27,986 nucleotides of DNA from Coriobacteriales bacterium (GCA_029983705.1 JASBYZ010000009.1:1-27986), one strand, 5' to 3'. Positions 1-7,591 are shown, counted from the stretch's first letter. The notes: generated by a model not told the origin, from the sequence alone. Made by a program: numbers and translations.

Positions 1-923
1 CCAATTGGTACGCGGTAGTTACCCTTGCCCTTAGGACAGTCCCCCGTAAGGGTTACCACCTTATCAACAAGAGGCATGCCTGTCTCAAAATAGCGCTCAA
101 GCTGATATACTGTGGCAACGTTCATAACCTGCACGCCCACATCTGTAACACGGGCTTGTGCAGGTACTATTCGCTTAGTTGCAGCAACTACAAAGGTTTT
201 AGCAGCGCCTTGAGGGTAGCGAGCTGGAAATGCTCTCACTTCAATGCGGCCTGCATTATCAAGCTTTGAATCCTTAAGAGCTTCTTTCAGTGCAGCTATC
301 GCATCTGGTTTATTGTTTTCAACGCCAATAATAGCGCGGTCTATGTCTAGAGCAGCTATAAGCCTGTTAACGCCCTTAATAATGCGCGGAGCTTCCTCGA
401 GCATCTGACGATGATCAGAGGTAATAAAGGGCTCACACTCCATACCATTAATAAGGAGGGTGTCAATTTTTACGCCTTCTTTAGTTTCATTAAATTTTTG
501 CCAAGTTGGAAAGCCTGCGCCTCCAAGACCAACAAGGCCTGAGGCACGCACGCACTCTAAAAACGATTCTCGGTCGCTATAGCTTGGAGGAGTTAGGCCT
601 TCGAGCTCTGTAAACTCTCCATCGCTTTCAATTTCTACTACCTGAACCACGGAATTGGTGCCGAGCAATCTTTCTTTTACTGATTTAACTGTGCCAGAAA
701 TAGAAGAGTGAATTGGTGCTGAAATCCCACTTGGCTCTCCAATTAACTGGCCTCGATAAACTTGCTCTCCCCTTTTTACCGTAGGCGCGCACGGTGTTCC
801 AATGTGCATAAACATTGGAATAAACACCAAGGTAACATCCCTAAATTCTACTATTTCTTGTGTAGCAGTATCCTTGTGTTCCTCCGGGTGTATTCCTCCG
901 TGAAATAGATGTTTGAAAAACAA
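1..923 (-). CDS. rnfC: Electron transport complex subunit RnfC (3' part beyond window edge)
   Basis: Membrane-associated subunit of the Rnf complex, which passes electrons between reduced ferredoxin and NAD while pumping Na+ or H+. About 307 N-terminal residues are visible; the C-terminal 4Fe-4S part lies outside the window. The N-terminus reads LFFKHLFHGGIHPEEHKD, the family's HGGIHP opening, followed by a barrel-sandwich region (HIGTPCAPTVKRGEQVYRGQ, then SAPIHSSISGTV). The NADH/FMN-binding domain follows, with GLVGLGGAGFPTWQKF and NGMECEPFITSDHRQM, both characteristic of RnfC. The start is a TTG at 923-921, because GGAGG (930-934) sits 6 nt upstream and no in-frame ATG precedes the HGGIHP motif. 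The other rnf genes would be expected beyond coordinate 1. Possible redox regulation is described at 957-972. Family assignment is very secure; the TTG start is likely. Confidence 0.93.
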   Translation of the reverse strand, partial: MFFKHLFHGGIHPEEHKDTATQEIVEFRDVTLVFIPMFMHIGTPCAPTVKRGEQVYRGQLIGEPSGISAPIHSSISGTVKSVKERLLGTNSVVQVVEIESDGEFTELEGLTPPSYSDRESFLECVRASGLVGLGGAGFPTWQKFNETKEGVKIDTLLINGMECEPFITSDHRQMLEEAPRIIKGVNRLIAALDIDRAIIGVENNKPDAIAALKEALKDSKLDNAGRIEVRAFPARYPQGAAKTFVVAATKRIVPAQARVTDVGVQVMNVATVYQLERYFETGMPLVDKVVTLTGDCPKGKGNYRVPI

Positions 924-956
924 ACGACACCTCCGCTGACAATACATCTATTAAAA

Positions 957-972
957 TGTGAGACACATCACA
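957..972. promoter_or_regulatory. TGTGA-N6-TCACA palindrome upstream of rnfC (Rex- or CRP/FNR-like operator)
   Basis: Both arms match TGTGA-N6-TCACA perfectly. This pattern is shared by CRP/FNR-family sites and by the arms of the actinobacterial Rex operator (TGTGAACGCGTTCACA). It lies 34 nt upstream of the rnfC start and directly next to a possible minus-strand -10 (TATTAT, 975-980), which would place it over the transcription start, a repressor-type position. No regulator gene is visible in the window, so the binding protein is inferred. The inner six bases do not match the Rex consensus. Confidence 0.45.
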
Positions 973-1153
973 CTATAATACTCTAATCTTTACTATAAAA
1001 CAGATGTTATTTGGTCGAACGTCATATTGCCTGCCGGCCAAGCAAATTAAAGTACCCTTATACTAAACCACAGAGGCACTCAATTTTCATTGCAAATGTC
1101 ACCTTTAGTTATTTTCAATAAAGAATACTTAATTGAGGGCAGACAAGTACCAA

Positions 1154-1183
1154 TTAAAAAAGGTGCCGATATAATCGACACCT
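1154..1183 (-). terminator. Rho-independent terminator of the pst operon
   Basis: On the minus strand a 9-bp stem (1175-1183 with 1161-1169, one T-G wobble) closes a 5-nt loop at 1170-1174 and is followed by TTTTTTAATT. It lies 28 nt past the pstB stop, so it ends the pstSCAB transcript before rnfC. Confidence 0.85.
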
Positions 1184-1210
1184 CATAAAAGTTGCGTAGT
1201 ATATGGGCTC

Positions 1211-2065
1211 TTAAGAGAATCTACCAGTTAGATAATCAGATAAGAGCGGAGTTTGAGGGTTGGAAAACATGTTTGCAGTGTTTCCGTACTCAATTAAATT
1301 ACCCACATAGAAAAAGGCGGTATAGTCTGCAACACGTTTAGCCTGCTCCATATTGTGAGTAACAATAATAATGGTGTAATCCTCTTTTAAGCCGTTCATG
1401 AGCTCCTCAATCTTTTTAGTTGAGATTGGGTCAAGTGCAGAACAAGGCTCATCCATCAAGATTACATCAGGCTTCATAGCAATGGTTCTTGCAATACAAA
1501 GTCTTTGTTGTTGTCCACCGGAAAGTTCATAGGCACTTTTATCTAGATTGTCTTTTACCTCATCCCAGAGCGCTGCGCGCTTAAGTGAGGTCTCAACAAG
1601 TTCATTAAGATAGTTCTTATCTTTTCTACCGTGCATACGAGGACCAAAGGCGATATTTTCATATATTGACTTAGCAAATGGGTTAGGTTGTTGGAAAACC
1701 ATTCCAATGTGTTTTCTAACCTCATACACGTCAACGTCTTTGGTGTTAATGTCTTTACCGTTATAGAGAATTGGACCCTCAAACACACAGTTTGGAATCT
1801 CTCTATTCATCAGGTTGAGACAGCGCAAGTAGGTTGACTTACCACATCCTGAAGGGCCAATAAGCGCTGTGATCTCGTTTCTTCTAAAGCTTAAAGAGAC
1901 ATCCTTGAGCGCCTGCTTTGTTTTGTTATAAAAGAGGTTTAGGCCCTGTGTTTCCATTACTGCAGAGACACCTTCTGGAATCTGCTCAATATAGGTGCTT
2001 GGAGCCTGAGTATCTTTTAAGTGCTCTAAGGTTTCTTTATTTTGAGTTTCTGTTTGCATGCTCAT
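1211..2065 (-). CDS. pstB: Phosphate ABC transporter ATP-binding protein PstB
   Basis: Cytoplasmic ATPase that powers phosphate import through PstC/PstA. The 284-residue protein has every ABC landmark: Walker A GPSGCGKST (70-78), Q-loop FQQPNPF (about 124-130), signature LSGGQQQRL (181-189), Walker B VILMDEP (201-207) and the H-loop THN (236-238). FQQPNPF and DEPCSALDPIST are typical of PstB. An N-terminal extension of about 35 polar residues precedes the domain, making it longer than the usual ~250 residues; an ATG two codons downstream is an alternative start. The start codon overlaps the pstA stop by one base (TAATG), indicating translational coupling. No phoU follows; a terminator lies directly downstream. 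Confidence 0.96.
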   Translation of the reverse strand: MSMQTETQNKETLEHLKDTQAPSTYIEQIPEGVSAVMETQGLNLFYNKTKQALKDVSLSFRRNEITALIGPSGCGKSTYLRCLNLMNREIPNCVFEGPILYNGKDINTKDVDVYEVRKHIGMVFQQPNPFAKSIYENIAFGPRMHGRKDKNYLNELVETSLKRAALWDEVKDNLDKSAYELSGGQQQRLCIARTIAMKPDVILMDEPCSALDPISTKKIEELMNGLKEDYTIIIVTHNMEQAKRVADYTAFFYVGNLIEYGNTANMFSNPQTPLLSDYLTGRFS

Positions 2066-3000
2066 TATTGTGCAGTCACCTTCTTATGAATTCTGCCGCC
2101 AATAAATCTTGCAGCAATATTAAATATCACTACACAAATCATTAAGAATGCAGCAGTACCAGCAGCCACAACGTCAATGTCAGGAATAACACCCTCAGAG
2201 TTTACCTTCCAGATATGAACTGCAAGGGTCTCTGCTGGTCTCATAACATTCCACGCACTACGCGGGTCTGTAAGATCAAAGTTGAGCAAATCAATCTCTG
2301 GTGCAGTCTGTCCTGCGGTGTAGATCAAAGCAGCAGCCTCACCATATACACGACCTGCACTCAAGATGATACCGGTAATAATACCAGCTAAAGCTTCTGG
2401 GATAAGGATGTGAAGTGTGGTCTCCCAACGAGTAAGACCAAGTGCAAGGCCTGCATCTCTTTGGTAAGCAGGAACAGCCTCTAGAGACTGCTGAATAACT
2501 CTTACCATAATTGGTAGGTTAAACATGGTTAGCGCAATTGCACCAGAGAGGATTGAAAATCCCCATCCAAAGTACAGTACAAAGAGTAAGTAACCAAACA
2601 AACCTACAACAATTGATGGAAGAGATGAAAGGGTCTCAATGATGGTTTTAATAAAGTCTGTCACCTTATTTTGTGGTGCATACTGAGATAGGTAAATAGC
2701 AGCACCAAGGGATAGAGGAATTGAAACCAACATGGTTAAAAAGAGTAGGTAAAAAGAGTTAAAAATCTGAGGACCAATACCTCCCCCTGCTCTAAATGAT
2801 TCTGACTCACTGGTGAGGAAGTCCCACGATAAATGTGGGAGACCTCCTACAATGATATATCCAACGATTGCAACAAGTACCACACTGATTAACACTACGA
2901 TAGCAGTAAGTACACCAGTAGCAATTTTGTCTGAGCGTTTTGATTTTGCGATTTGAGCTTTACGTTGCTCAATAGTAGCGCCGTGATTCATAGTCTCCAT
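2065..3000 (-). CDS. pstA: Phosphate ABC transporter permease PstA
   Basis: Inner permease subunit of the Pst transporter, 311 residues. After a basic cytoplasmic N-terminus (KAQIAKSKRSDK) there are about six hydrophobic segments, beginning with TGVLTAIVVLISVVLVAIVGYIIVGG. The conserved cytoplasmic loop of ABC permeases, EALAGIITGIILSAGRVYGEAAALIYTAG, sits in the second half and should contact PstB. The N-terminal part SFRAGGGIGPQIFNSFYL is typical of PstA. The gene starts one base inside the pstC stop (TAATG) and ends one base inside the pstB start, so all three are coupled. The family call is secure; separation from PstC rests on gene order and these motifs. Confidence 0.95.
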   Translation of the reverse strand: METMNHGATIEQRKAQIAKSKRSDKIATGVLTAIVVLISVVLVAIVGYIIVGGLPHLSWDFLTSESESFRAGGGIGPQIFNSFYLLFLTMLVSIPLSLGAAIYLSQYAPQNKVTDFIKTIIETLSSLPSIVVGLFGYLLFVLYFGWGFSILSGAIALTMFNLPIMVRVIQQSLEAVPAYQRDAGLALGLTRWETTLHILIPEALAGIITGIILSAGRVYGEAAALIYTAGQTAPEIDLLNFDLTDPRSAWNVMRPAETLAVHIWKVNSEGVIPDIDVVAAGTAAFLMICVVIFNIAARFIGGRIHKKVTAQ

Positions 3001-3926
3001 TATCTACTTTGCTCCAATCCACCCTTTTTACCAATAAAGTGGATAACCACAATAAATATAAGTGACATAATCATAAGCAAGAGGGCTAGTGACCAGAGTA
3101 CGTTATTTTCTAGCGAACCAAAGATGGTGTTACCCATGCCCATGGTAAGAACTGAGGTAAGTGTTGAAGCAGGTTGGAAGAGAGAGGTTGGTAATATTGC
3201 AGCATTACCAATAACCATCTGAACTGCAAGTGCTTCACCAAATGCGCGAGTCATACCTAAAATTACTGATGTCATAAGCGCAGGAAGTGCTGCTCTTAGT
3301 ACTACTTGTGAAATCATTTGCCAGCGAGTAGAACCTAGGGCTAAAGCACCTTGTCTGTATGACTGAGGAACTGATGAAAGTGCATCAATTGAAAGTGAAG
3401 TAATTGTAGGTAGGATCATCATAGATAAAACGATTGAACCTGAAAAAATACCATATCCAGTTCCGCCAACTGGAAGTACGTCTCTTACAAATTTAACTAT
3501 GATAGTTAAACCAATAAGACCATATACAACAGAAGGAATACCAACAAGTAACTCAATTGCTGGTTGGAAATATTTTTTACCAAAACCTGGAGCAATTTCT
3601 ACAACAAAGATAGCTGCTCCAATTGCAAGTGGTGCTGCAATAACTGTTGATAATAACGTTACAGCAAATGAACCTGCAATCATTGGTAAGGCACCAACTA
3701 CTGGAAGGCCTGTAGCAGGATCAGTTACGCTTGGATTCCAAACTGGTCCAAATAAGAAGTCTGTAAACGATACGCCATCAACAAAAAATGTTGACAGTCC
3801 CTGTTTAGCAACCATGAATATCAAGGCAAATACCAAGGCGATGGTAAGTAAGATACACACGCCCGTTAAAATAATGCCAAGCCATTCAAGATTTCTCTTA
3901 GGAATCAAAGAATGCTCTTTTGCCAT
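3000..3926 (-). CDS. pstC: Phosphate ABC transporter permease PstC
   Basis: Permease partner of PstA, about 308 residues with six hydrophobic segments, starting MAKEHSLIPKRNLEWLGIILTG. The periplasm-facing loop DFLFGPVWNPSVTDP and the segment VELLVGIPSVVYGLIGLTIIVKFVRD are typical of PstC. The cytoplasmic loop RAALPALMTSVILGMTRAFGEALAVQMVIGN is the ATPase-contact motif. The frame stays open upstream to a TTG at 4013, but that extension would be coded within the terminator hairpin at 3984-4020, so the ATG at 3926 was chosen. A weak SD-like purine run (AAGAAAGATGGGAAA) precedes it. It is separated from pstS by an attenuator and coupled to pstA by a TAATG overlap. Confidence 0.95.
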   Translation of the reverse strand: MAKEHSLIPKRNLEWLGIILTGVCILLTIALVFALIFMVAKQGLSTFFVDGVSFTDFLFGPVWNPSVTDPATGLPVVGALPMIAGSFAVTLLSTVIAAPLAIGAAIFVVEIAPGFGKKYFQPAIELLVGIPSVVYGLIGLTIIVKFVRDVLPVGGTGYGIFSGSIVLSMMILPTITSLSIDALSSVPQSYRQGALALGSTRWQMISQVVLRAALPALMTSVILGMTRAFGEALAVQMVIGNAAILPTSLFQPASTLTSVLTMGMGNTIFGSLENNVLWSLALLLMIMSLIFIVVIHFIGKKGGLEQSR

Positions 3927-3983
3927 TTTCCCATCTTTCTTCAAACAAATAACGCTATTAACAACATTTACTTGAATAAGCTT

Positions 3984-4020
3984 AAAAAATGCTCCTTGAG
4001 TAGTGTAACCCAAGGAGCAT
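3984..4020 (-). terminator. Intra-operon attenuator/terminator between pstS and pstC
   Basis: On the minus strand a perfect 10-bp stem ATGCTCCTTG / CAAGGAGCAT (4011-4020 with 3989-3998) encloses a 12-nt loop and is followed by six T residues. It lies 24 nt after the pstS stop. Partial termination here would give more of the binding protein than of the membrane subunits, a common arrangement in ABC uptake operons. Confidence 0.88.
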
Positions 4021-4043
4021 AACTATTAACAGAAAGTTATTAA

Positions 4044-5045
4044 TTAAAGATTCTTAACGTTACCCTCAACGTCTCTTTCAACTTTCATACCAGATACTGG
4101 AATGTAGCCAAGCTCTGGGATAATGGTTTGTTGTACTTCATCAGTAAGCATGAAGTCAACGAAGCCTTGGGTTTGTGGAGTTGGGTTTTCAGCAGTGTAC
4201 ATGTGCTCGTAAGCCCAGATTAACCAAGAGTTGTCCATGATGTTCTCTTGCTTTGGCTCAACACCATCAACCTTAAGAGGTTTGATTTTGTCAGTAAAAT
4301 ATGAGAATGCGAGGTAGCTGATAGCACCTGGGGTCTCAGCAACCATCTTAGCAACGGTACCGCTGTTGTCTTGCTCTTGAGATTGCATTGCGGTCTCACC
4401 GTCAAGCGCAAAGGTCTCAAAGGTAGCACGGGTACCAGAACCAGCAGCACGGTTGATAACTACGATAGCTTGGTCATCTCCACCAAGATCTTTCCAGTTA
4501 GTTACCTTGCCCATGAAGATGTCCTTAAGTTGTTGCTTAGTAACATCGTCAACTTTAACGTCAGGGTTAACGATAGGACCCATACCTACGATACATACCT
4601 TGTGGTCTTTGATCTTAGCTTCTTTAGGATCAACGTCTTTTTCTTCAGCGAAAACGTCAGAGTTACCAATGTCACAACCACCTTGAGCGATAGTTGAAAT
4701 ACCGGTACCTGATCCACCACCTTGAACGGTCATTTGTACTTTAGGATGCTTTTTCATGAATTCTTTTGAAGCAGCCTCAGCGAGTGGTTGAAGTGCAGAT
4801 GAACCAACAGCAAGGATGGTTCCTTCGAACTCTTGGCCTGCAGAATCTTTCTTCTCGTCTTTTTTCTCTTCCTTCTTTGGCTCTGCACCAGTTGGTTTTT
4901 CTTCCTTCTTAGGCTCTTCAGCTGGTTTTTCTGCAGCTGGCTCTTGAGCGTTGTTACCGCCACAAGCAGCAAGACCTAAGGTAGCTCCCATAACACCTGC
5001 AACAGCAACGAAGCGGCGACGAGAAATAGAGTTTAATTGCTCCAT
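4044..5045 (-). CDS. pstS: Phosphate-binding lipoprotein PstS
   Basis: Extracellular phosphate-binding protein that feeds PstCAB. The N-terminus MEQLNSISRRRFVAVAGVMGATLGLAACGG combines a twin-arginine motif (SRRRF) with a lipobox (LAAC), suggesting a Tat-exported, membrane-anchored lipoprotein. A Lys/Glu/Pro-rich linker of about 45 residues follows, then the binding domain with VGSSALQPLAEAAS, TVQGGGSGTGISTIAQGGCDIGNSD and VINRAAGSGTRATFETF, the phosphate-contacting loops of the family. An SD-like AAAGGA lies 9 nt before the ATG at 5045 and 3 nt before another at 5051, so either may be used. An upstream in-frame ATG at 5087 has its purine-rich site directly abutting it and would disrupt the signal peptide. 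It is first in the pst operon, behind a promoter and PhoP-like boxes. Confidence 0.95.
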   Translation of the reverse strand: MEQLNSISRRRFVAVAGVMGATLGLAACGGNNAQEPAAEKPAEEPKKEEKPTGAEPKKEEKKDEKKDSAGQEFEGTILAVGSSALQPLAEAASKEFMKKHPKVQMTVQGGGSGTGISTIAQGGCDIGNSDVFAEEKDVDPKEAKIKDHKVCIVGMGPIVNPDVKVDDVTKQQLKDIFMGKVTNWKDLGGDDQAIVVINRAAGSGTRATFETFALDGETAMQSQEQDNSGTVAKMVAETPGAISYLAFSYFTDKIKPLKVDGVEPKQENIMDNSWLIWAYEHMYTAENPTPQTQGFVDFMLTDEVQQTIIPELGYIPVSGMKVERDVEGNVKNL

Positions 5046-5074
5046 TAACATGTGTCCTTTCAAACTATTGTTTA

Positions 5075-5112
5075 GTGTGAACGACATCCTCTCTTAGTTT
5101 TTATCGTCACAC
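5075..5112 (-). promoter_or_regulatory. Stem-loop at the 5' end of the pstS leader
   Basis: GTGTGA-A-CGA at 5075-5084 is inverted against TCG-TCACAC at 5104-5112, giving a 9-bp stem with a one-base bulge and a 19-nt loop. The predicted transcription start (about 5116) is only a few bases upstream, so this would be a 5'-terminal hairpin in the mRNA. The loop displays AGAGAGGATG. An mRNA-stabilising or regulatory role is an inference. Confidence 0.35.
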
Positions 5113-5122
5113 CTCTAACAGC

Positions 5123-5151
5123 ATTAAAGATACCCCGTATTAAAAGTGCAA
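5123..5151 (-). promoter_or_regulatory. Predicted sigma-70 type promoter of the pst operon
   Basis: Minus strand: -35 TTGCAC (5146-5151), 17-nt spacer, -10 TTTAAT (5123-5128, five of six matches to TATAAT). The weak -35 fits an activator-dependent promoter with the PhoP-like boxes just upstream. Confidence 0.5.
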
Positions 5152-5161
5152 TGGTTTATTA

Positions 5162-5200
5162 AAGGTAAAAAAGTATTAGCAATTGTTAAATATTAGTTAA
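5162..5200 (-). promoter_or_regulatory. PhoP-box-like direct repeats upstream of pstS
   Basis: Minus-strand hexamers TTAACT (5195-5200), TTAACA (5184-5189), TAATAC (5173-5178) and a weaker TACCTT (5162-5167) recur at exactly 11-bp spacing. Response regulators of the PhoP family bind TTAACA-like hexamers separated by about 5 bp. The position directly upstream of the pstS -35 supports phosphate-starvation activation. No phoPR genes are in the window. Confidence 0.5.
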
Positions 5201-5231
5201 TTACCTCAAATTTTTAATAAGGATTAACATA

Positions 5232-5255
5232 TAGAGCTCCATTGCTGGAGCTCTA
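5232..5255 (-). terminator. Hairpin downstream of telA, probable terminator
   Basis: A perfect 9-bp stem TAGAGCTCC / GGAGCTCTA encloses a 6-nt loop (5241-5246), 26 nt past the telA stop. The following minus-strand sequence (TATGTTAAT) is only moderately T-rich, so termination may be inefficient or factor-assisted. It would insulate the phosphate promoter from telA transcription. Confidence 0.6.
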
Positions 5256-5281
5256 AAATCACTCTTTATCCTAGTAAAGTA

Positions 5282-6409
5282 TTAGTTTTGTGCAATGTCA
5301 AGGAGCCTTTGTTTGAGTTCTTGCTCAAGCTTTTGAAGCTCTTCAGATGCTTGTTGTCTTTGACTGTGGCCTTGCTTTTGAATATCTTGTACCTCAACAA
5401 GGGCAGAGATGAGCTGATCGTTAATGTGCTTAACGGTATCAATATCTACAATACCTCTCTCTGATTGGCGTGCAGTTTCAACACTTGCCATCTTGAGGTC
5501 ATCGGCATTTTTACGTAAAAGCTCATTGGTAAAGTCTGCGACTTCTTTTTGAGCTTTGGCAGCTTGGCCGGTGTGGGTAGCTGAAAGGGCTAAAGACATC
5601 TGAGTCTTCCAAAGTGGAATAGTATTTACAATGGTCGATTGGATTTTTTCAATCATGACAGAGTTTGAGGCCTGAATCATTCTGATTTGTGGCGCCATCT
5701 GTAAACTTACCATTCTAGTAAGCTCTAGGTCATGAATCTTTTTCTCAAAACGGTTAATTGCCTGCTGCAAATCATTTACCTTTTGAGCATCCTGAGGAAG
5801 TCCTGATTGCTCTGCTTTAGCAAGTGCCTGTGGAAGCTCAACATTATAAGATTCTTCGAGCTTTTTTCTTCCAGCTAATATATACATTGAGAGCTCTTTA
5901 AAGTAAGACTCATTAAGCTCATACATCTCATCAAGCTTTGCTACATCTTTCATGAGAACTACTTGGTGATCATTTAAGGCCTTAGAAATAGTTTTAACAT
6001 TATGCTCAGTAGAATCATACTTAGTCTTTATATCAAGTGCTTTGTTTGCACCGCGCTTTAAAAAGCCAAAGAGGCCCTTCTCTCCTTCTGACTTATCAAA
6101 GCCTCTCAGCTCATTTACTACACTTGATAAGAGGTTTCCTACCTCACCTAAATCTTTTGTCTTAATGTTTTCTAGCGTTCTATCAGAAAATGAGGCTATC
6201 TGTTTTTGAGCGCCAACACCGTAGTTTAAAATTGCATTAGTATCTTTTAGGTCAATCTTTTTAGAAAAGCTGTCAATTTGCTCTTGCTCTTCTTTAGTAA
6301 GTTGAACTTCTACCGGTTGCCCTTGTAGGCTCTCAATCTCTTGGTAGTCTTGTTTTGGCTCTTGGTGACTGTCCTCATCGCCAAAATTTAAGTTAATATC
6401 ACGGGCCAT
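5282..6409 (-). CDS. TelA/KlaA family toxic-anion resistance protein
   Basis: A 375-residue soluble, strongly helical protein of the TelA (KlaA, YaaN) family, named for tellurite resistance but biochemically undefined. Visible family features are an acidic N-terminus, the segment ILNYGVGAQKQIASFSDRTLENIKTKDLGEVGNLLSSVVNELRGF, long heptad-like helices across the middle, and ELTRMVSLQMAPQIRMIQASNSVMIEKIQSTIVNTIPLWKTQMSLAL, the most conserved block in the family. The C-terminus is Gln/Lys/Glu-rich coiled coil. The ATG at 6409 has AAGGAG 5 nt upstream. It follows an XpaC-like gene by 24 nt; the same xpaC-telA pairing (xpaC-yaaN) occurs in Bacillus. The family is secure; the function is not known. 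Confidence 0.9.
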   Translation of the reverse strand: MARDINLNFGDEDSHQEPKQDYQEIESLQGQPVEVQLTKEEQEQIDSFSKKIDLKDTNAILNYGVGAQKQIASFSDRTLENIKTKDLGEVGNLLSSVVNELRGFDKSEGEKGLFGFLKRGANKALDIKTKYDSTEHNVKTISKALNDHQVVLMKDVAKLDEMYELNESYFKELSMYILAGRKKLEESYNVELPQALAKAEQSGLPQDAQKVNDLQQAINRFEKKIHDLELTRMVSLQMAPQIRMIQASNSVMIEKIQSTIVNTIPLWKTQMSLALSATHTGQAAKAQKEVADFTNELLRKNADDLKMASVETARQSERGIVDIDTVKHINDQLISALVEVQDIQKQGHSQRQQASEELQKLEQELKQRLLDIAQN

Positions 6410-6433
6410 AAATGCTCCTTAATACATAATGTT

Positions 6434-7591
6434 TTATACTCTAAAATCTTTACCCAGCAGGCCTTCTTGCTTAAGCATCGTTTTCAAAACTGTAATGTCA
6501 CTGTTAAGATCAGCTAAACTAAGCGCATTAAGTTTTTCTAAAAGTTCGGTAAATGCTTGATCAAGGGCTGATAAAGAATGGTCAATGTTTTCTAAAGAAT
6601 CTCTTACCTTTGAATTTTGCTCTGACTGGTTTGAATACTGAATGTAGCGCTTAACCAGCTCAACGCTCAGTGGTAGATAGTACTCAGTATATCTATCGAG
6701 AAGTGAAATACCTTCCGGTTTATCAGTAGCCTGCAGATAGATGTCTCGAGAGAGCTCGCCAAGCTTAGCTACTTTGTTAGCAGCATCTCCCCTCACCTCC
6801 TTACTGAGCGTAAATAATTTGTTTGCATGAAACTTAATAGTAGCAAGGCTTTCTTCTTCATCAGTACTTAAGCTCAGGTGAGCCTTTGGGCTTTGGCTTT
6901 GTCCCTCTAAGCTTCGCTCTTTTTTAAACGCCTTATACTCTTGGTAGGTTTTGTTGTCCAAGATAAATATAGAGTCCTGCTCTACCAAACGTGCTTGCTT
7001 AAAATCATTTTTTGAAATCATATCTTTGAGGTCTTTTACAACCGTCTCATCATCAGAGGCTACCGCTAAGGCAAGGTCTCTCACGGTAACAACCGTAGAA
7101 CTACCAAGCTCGGCTAAGTAGCGCTTAAAGCGATTGTTTTTATCATTTAGCTGCTTTATTTGGTGGCGAGCAAAGGCAAAGCTTCCTACGAGGAATGCTC
7201 CAAAGAGTAGAGAAATAATACCTACGCCCGTTGAGGCTCCAAACACTGATAGTAAGAGTCCAATTAACACTAGAGGACTCATAACCACCGGTAGTGTTTG
7301 GCCAAAACGGTATCCTACAAGCTTCTTTTTAAAGCTTGGGTTTTTCTCAACAAGTTTTGGGTCATCAGCAGGACGCGCTGGAGTATTGAGTCCAAGCTGC
7401 ACTAAGGCATTGTTAAGTGCGCTTACTCCTAGGCTTAAGCCTTTGCCGGCAGATTGGATACCCACTGTGATTGCTTTTTCTAAATCATTAGATATTTTAT
7501 TGAAATCCTCAGATTCTAAGGCATCGCTTAATGACTTATCAAGTGAGTGCCAATATTCTTCTGAGGATGAATGAGAATATTTATTATCCAT
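6434..7591 (-). CDS. XpaC-like membrane protein (5-bromo-4-chloroindolyl phosphate hydrolysis family)
   Basis: About 385 residues. The N-terminal ~100 residues are polar and partly amphipathic (SAGKGLSLGVSALNNALVQLGL). Two adjacent transmembrane helices follow at about residues 99-142 (LPVVMSPLVLIGLLLSVFGA and GIISLLFGAFLVGSFAFA), then a long soluble helical tail containing LGELSRDIYLQATDKPEGISLLDRYTEYYLPLSVELVKRYIQY, which matches the C-terminal block of XpaC-type proteins. The pairing with telA downstream supports the call. The ATG at 7591 is preferred because a weak GATGGG precedes it; the ATG at 7600 lies within the inverted-repeat arm and has no SD, but cannot be excluded. Role unknown; likely linked to the envelope with TelA. 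Confidence 0.75.
   Translation of the reverse strand: MDNKYSHSSSEEYWHSLDKSLSDALESEDFNKISNDLEKAITVGIQSAGKGLSLGVSALNNALVQLGLNTPARPADDPKLVEKNPSFKKKLVGYRFGQTLPVVMSPLVLIGLLLSVFGASTGVGIISLLFGAFLVGSFAFARHQIKQLNDKNNRFKRYLAELGSSTVVTVRDLALAVASDDETVVKDLKDMISKNDFKQARLVEQDSIFILDNKTYQEYKAFKKERSLEGQSQSPKAHLSLSTDEEESLATIKFHANKLFTLSKEVRGDAANKVAKLGELSRDIYLQATDKPEGISLLDRYTEYYLPLSVELVKRYIQYSNQSEQNSKVRDSLENIDHSLSALDQAFTELLEKLNALSLADLNSDITVLKTMLKQEGLLGKDFRV

Noticed and set aside
1079..1137. CTCAATT ... AATTGAG inverted repeat between pstB and rnfC
   Set aside because: Only 7-bp arms, 45 bases apart, in A/T-rich DNA; no T-run and no link to a promoter.
3499..3975. Plus-strand open frame of 158 codons antisense to pstC
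   Set aside because: Low-complexity Thr/Ile/Pro translation mirrors the membrane-protein codons opposite; no SD and no recognisable domain.
3927..4013. N-terminal extension of pstC from TTG at 4013
   Set aside because: The extra codons lie in the terminator hairpin and its T-run; the ATG at 3926 gives a normal PstC N-terminus.
7134..7574. Plus-strand open frame of 146 codons antisense to the XpaC-like gene
   Set aside because: No SD or family resemblance, and the opposite frame has clear transmembrane and family features.
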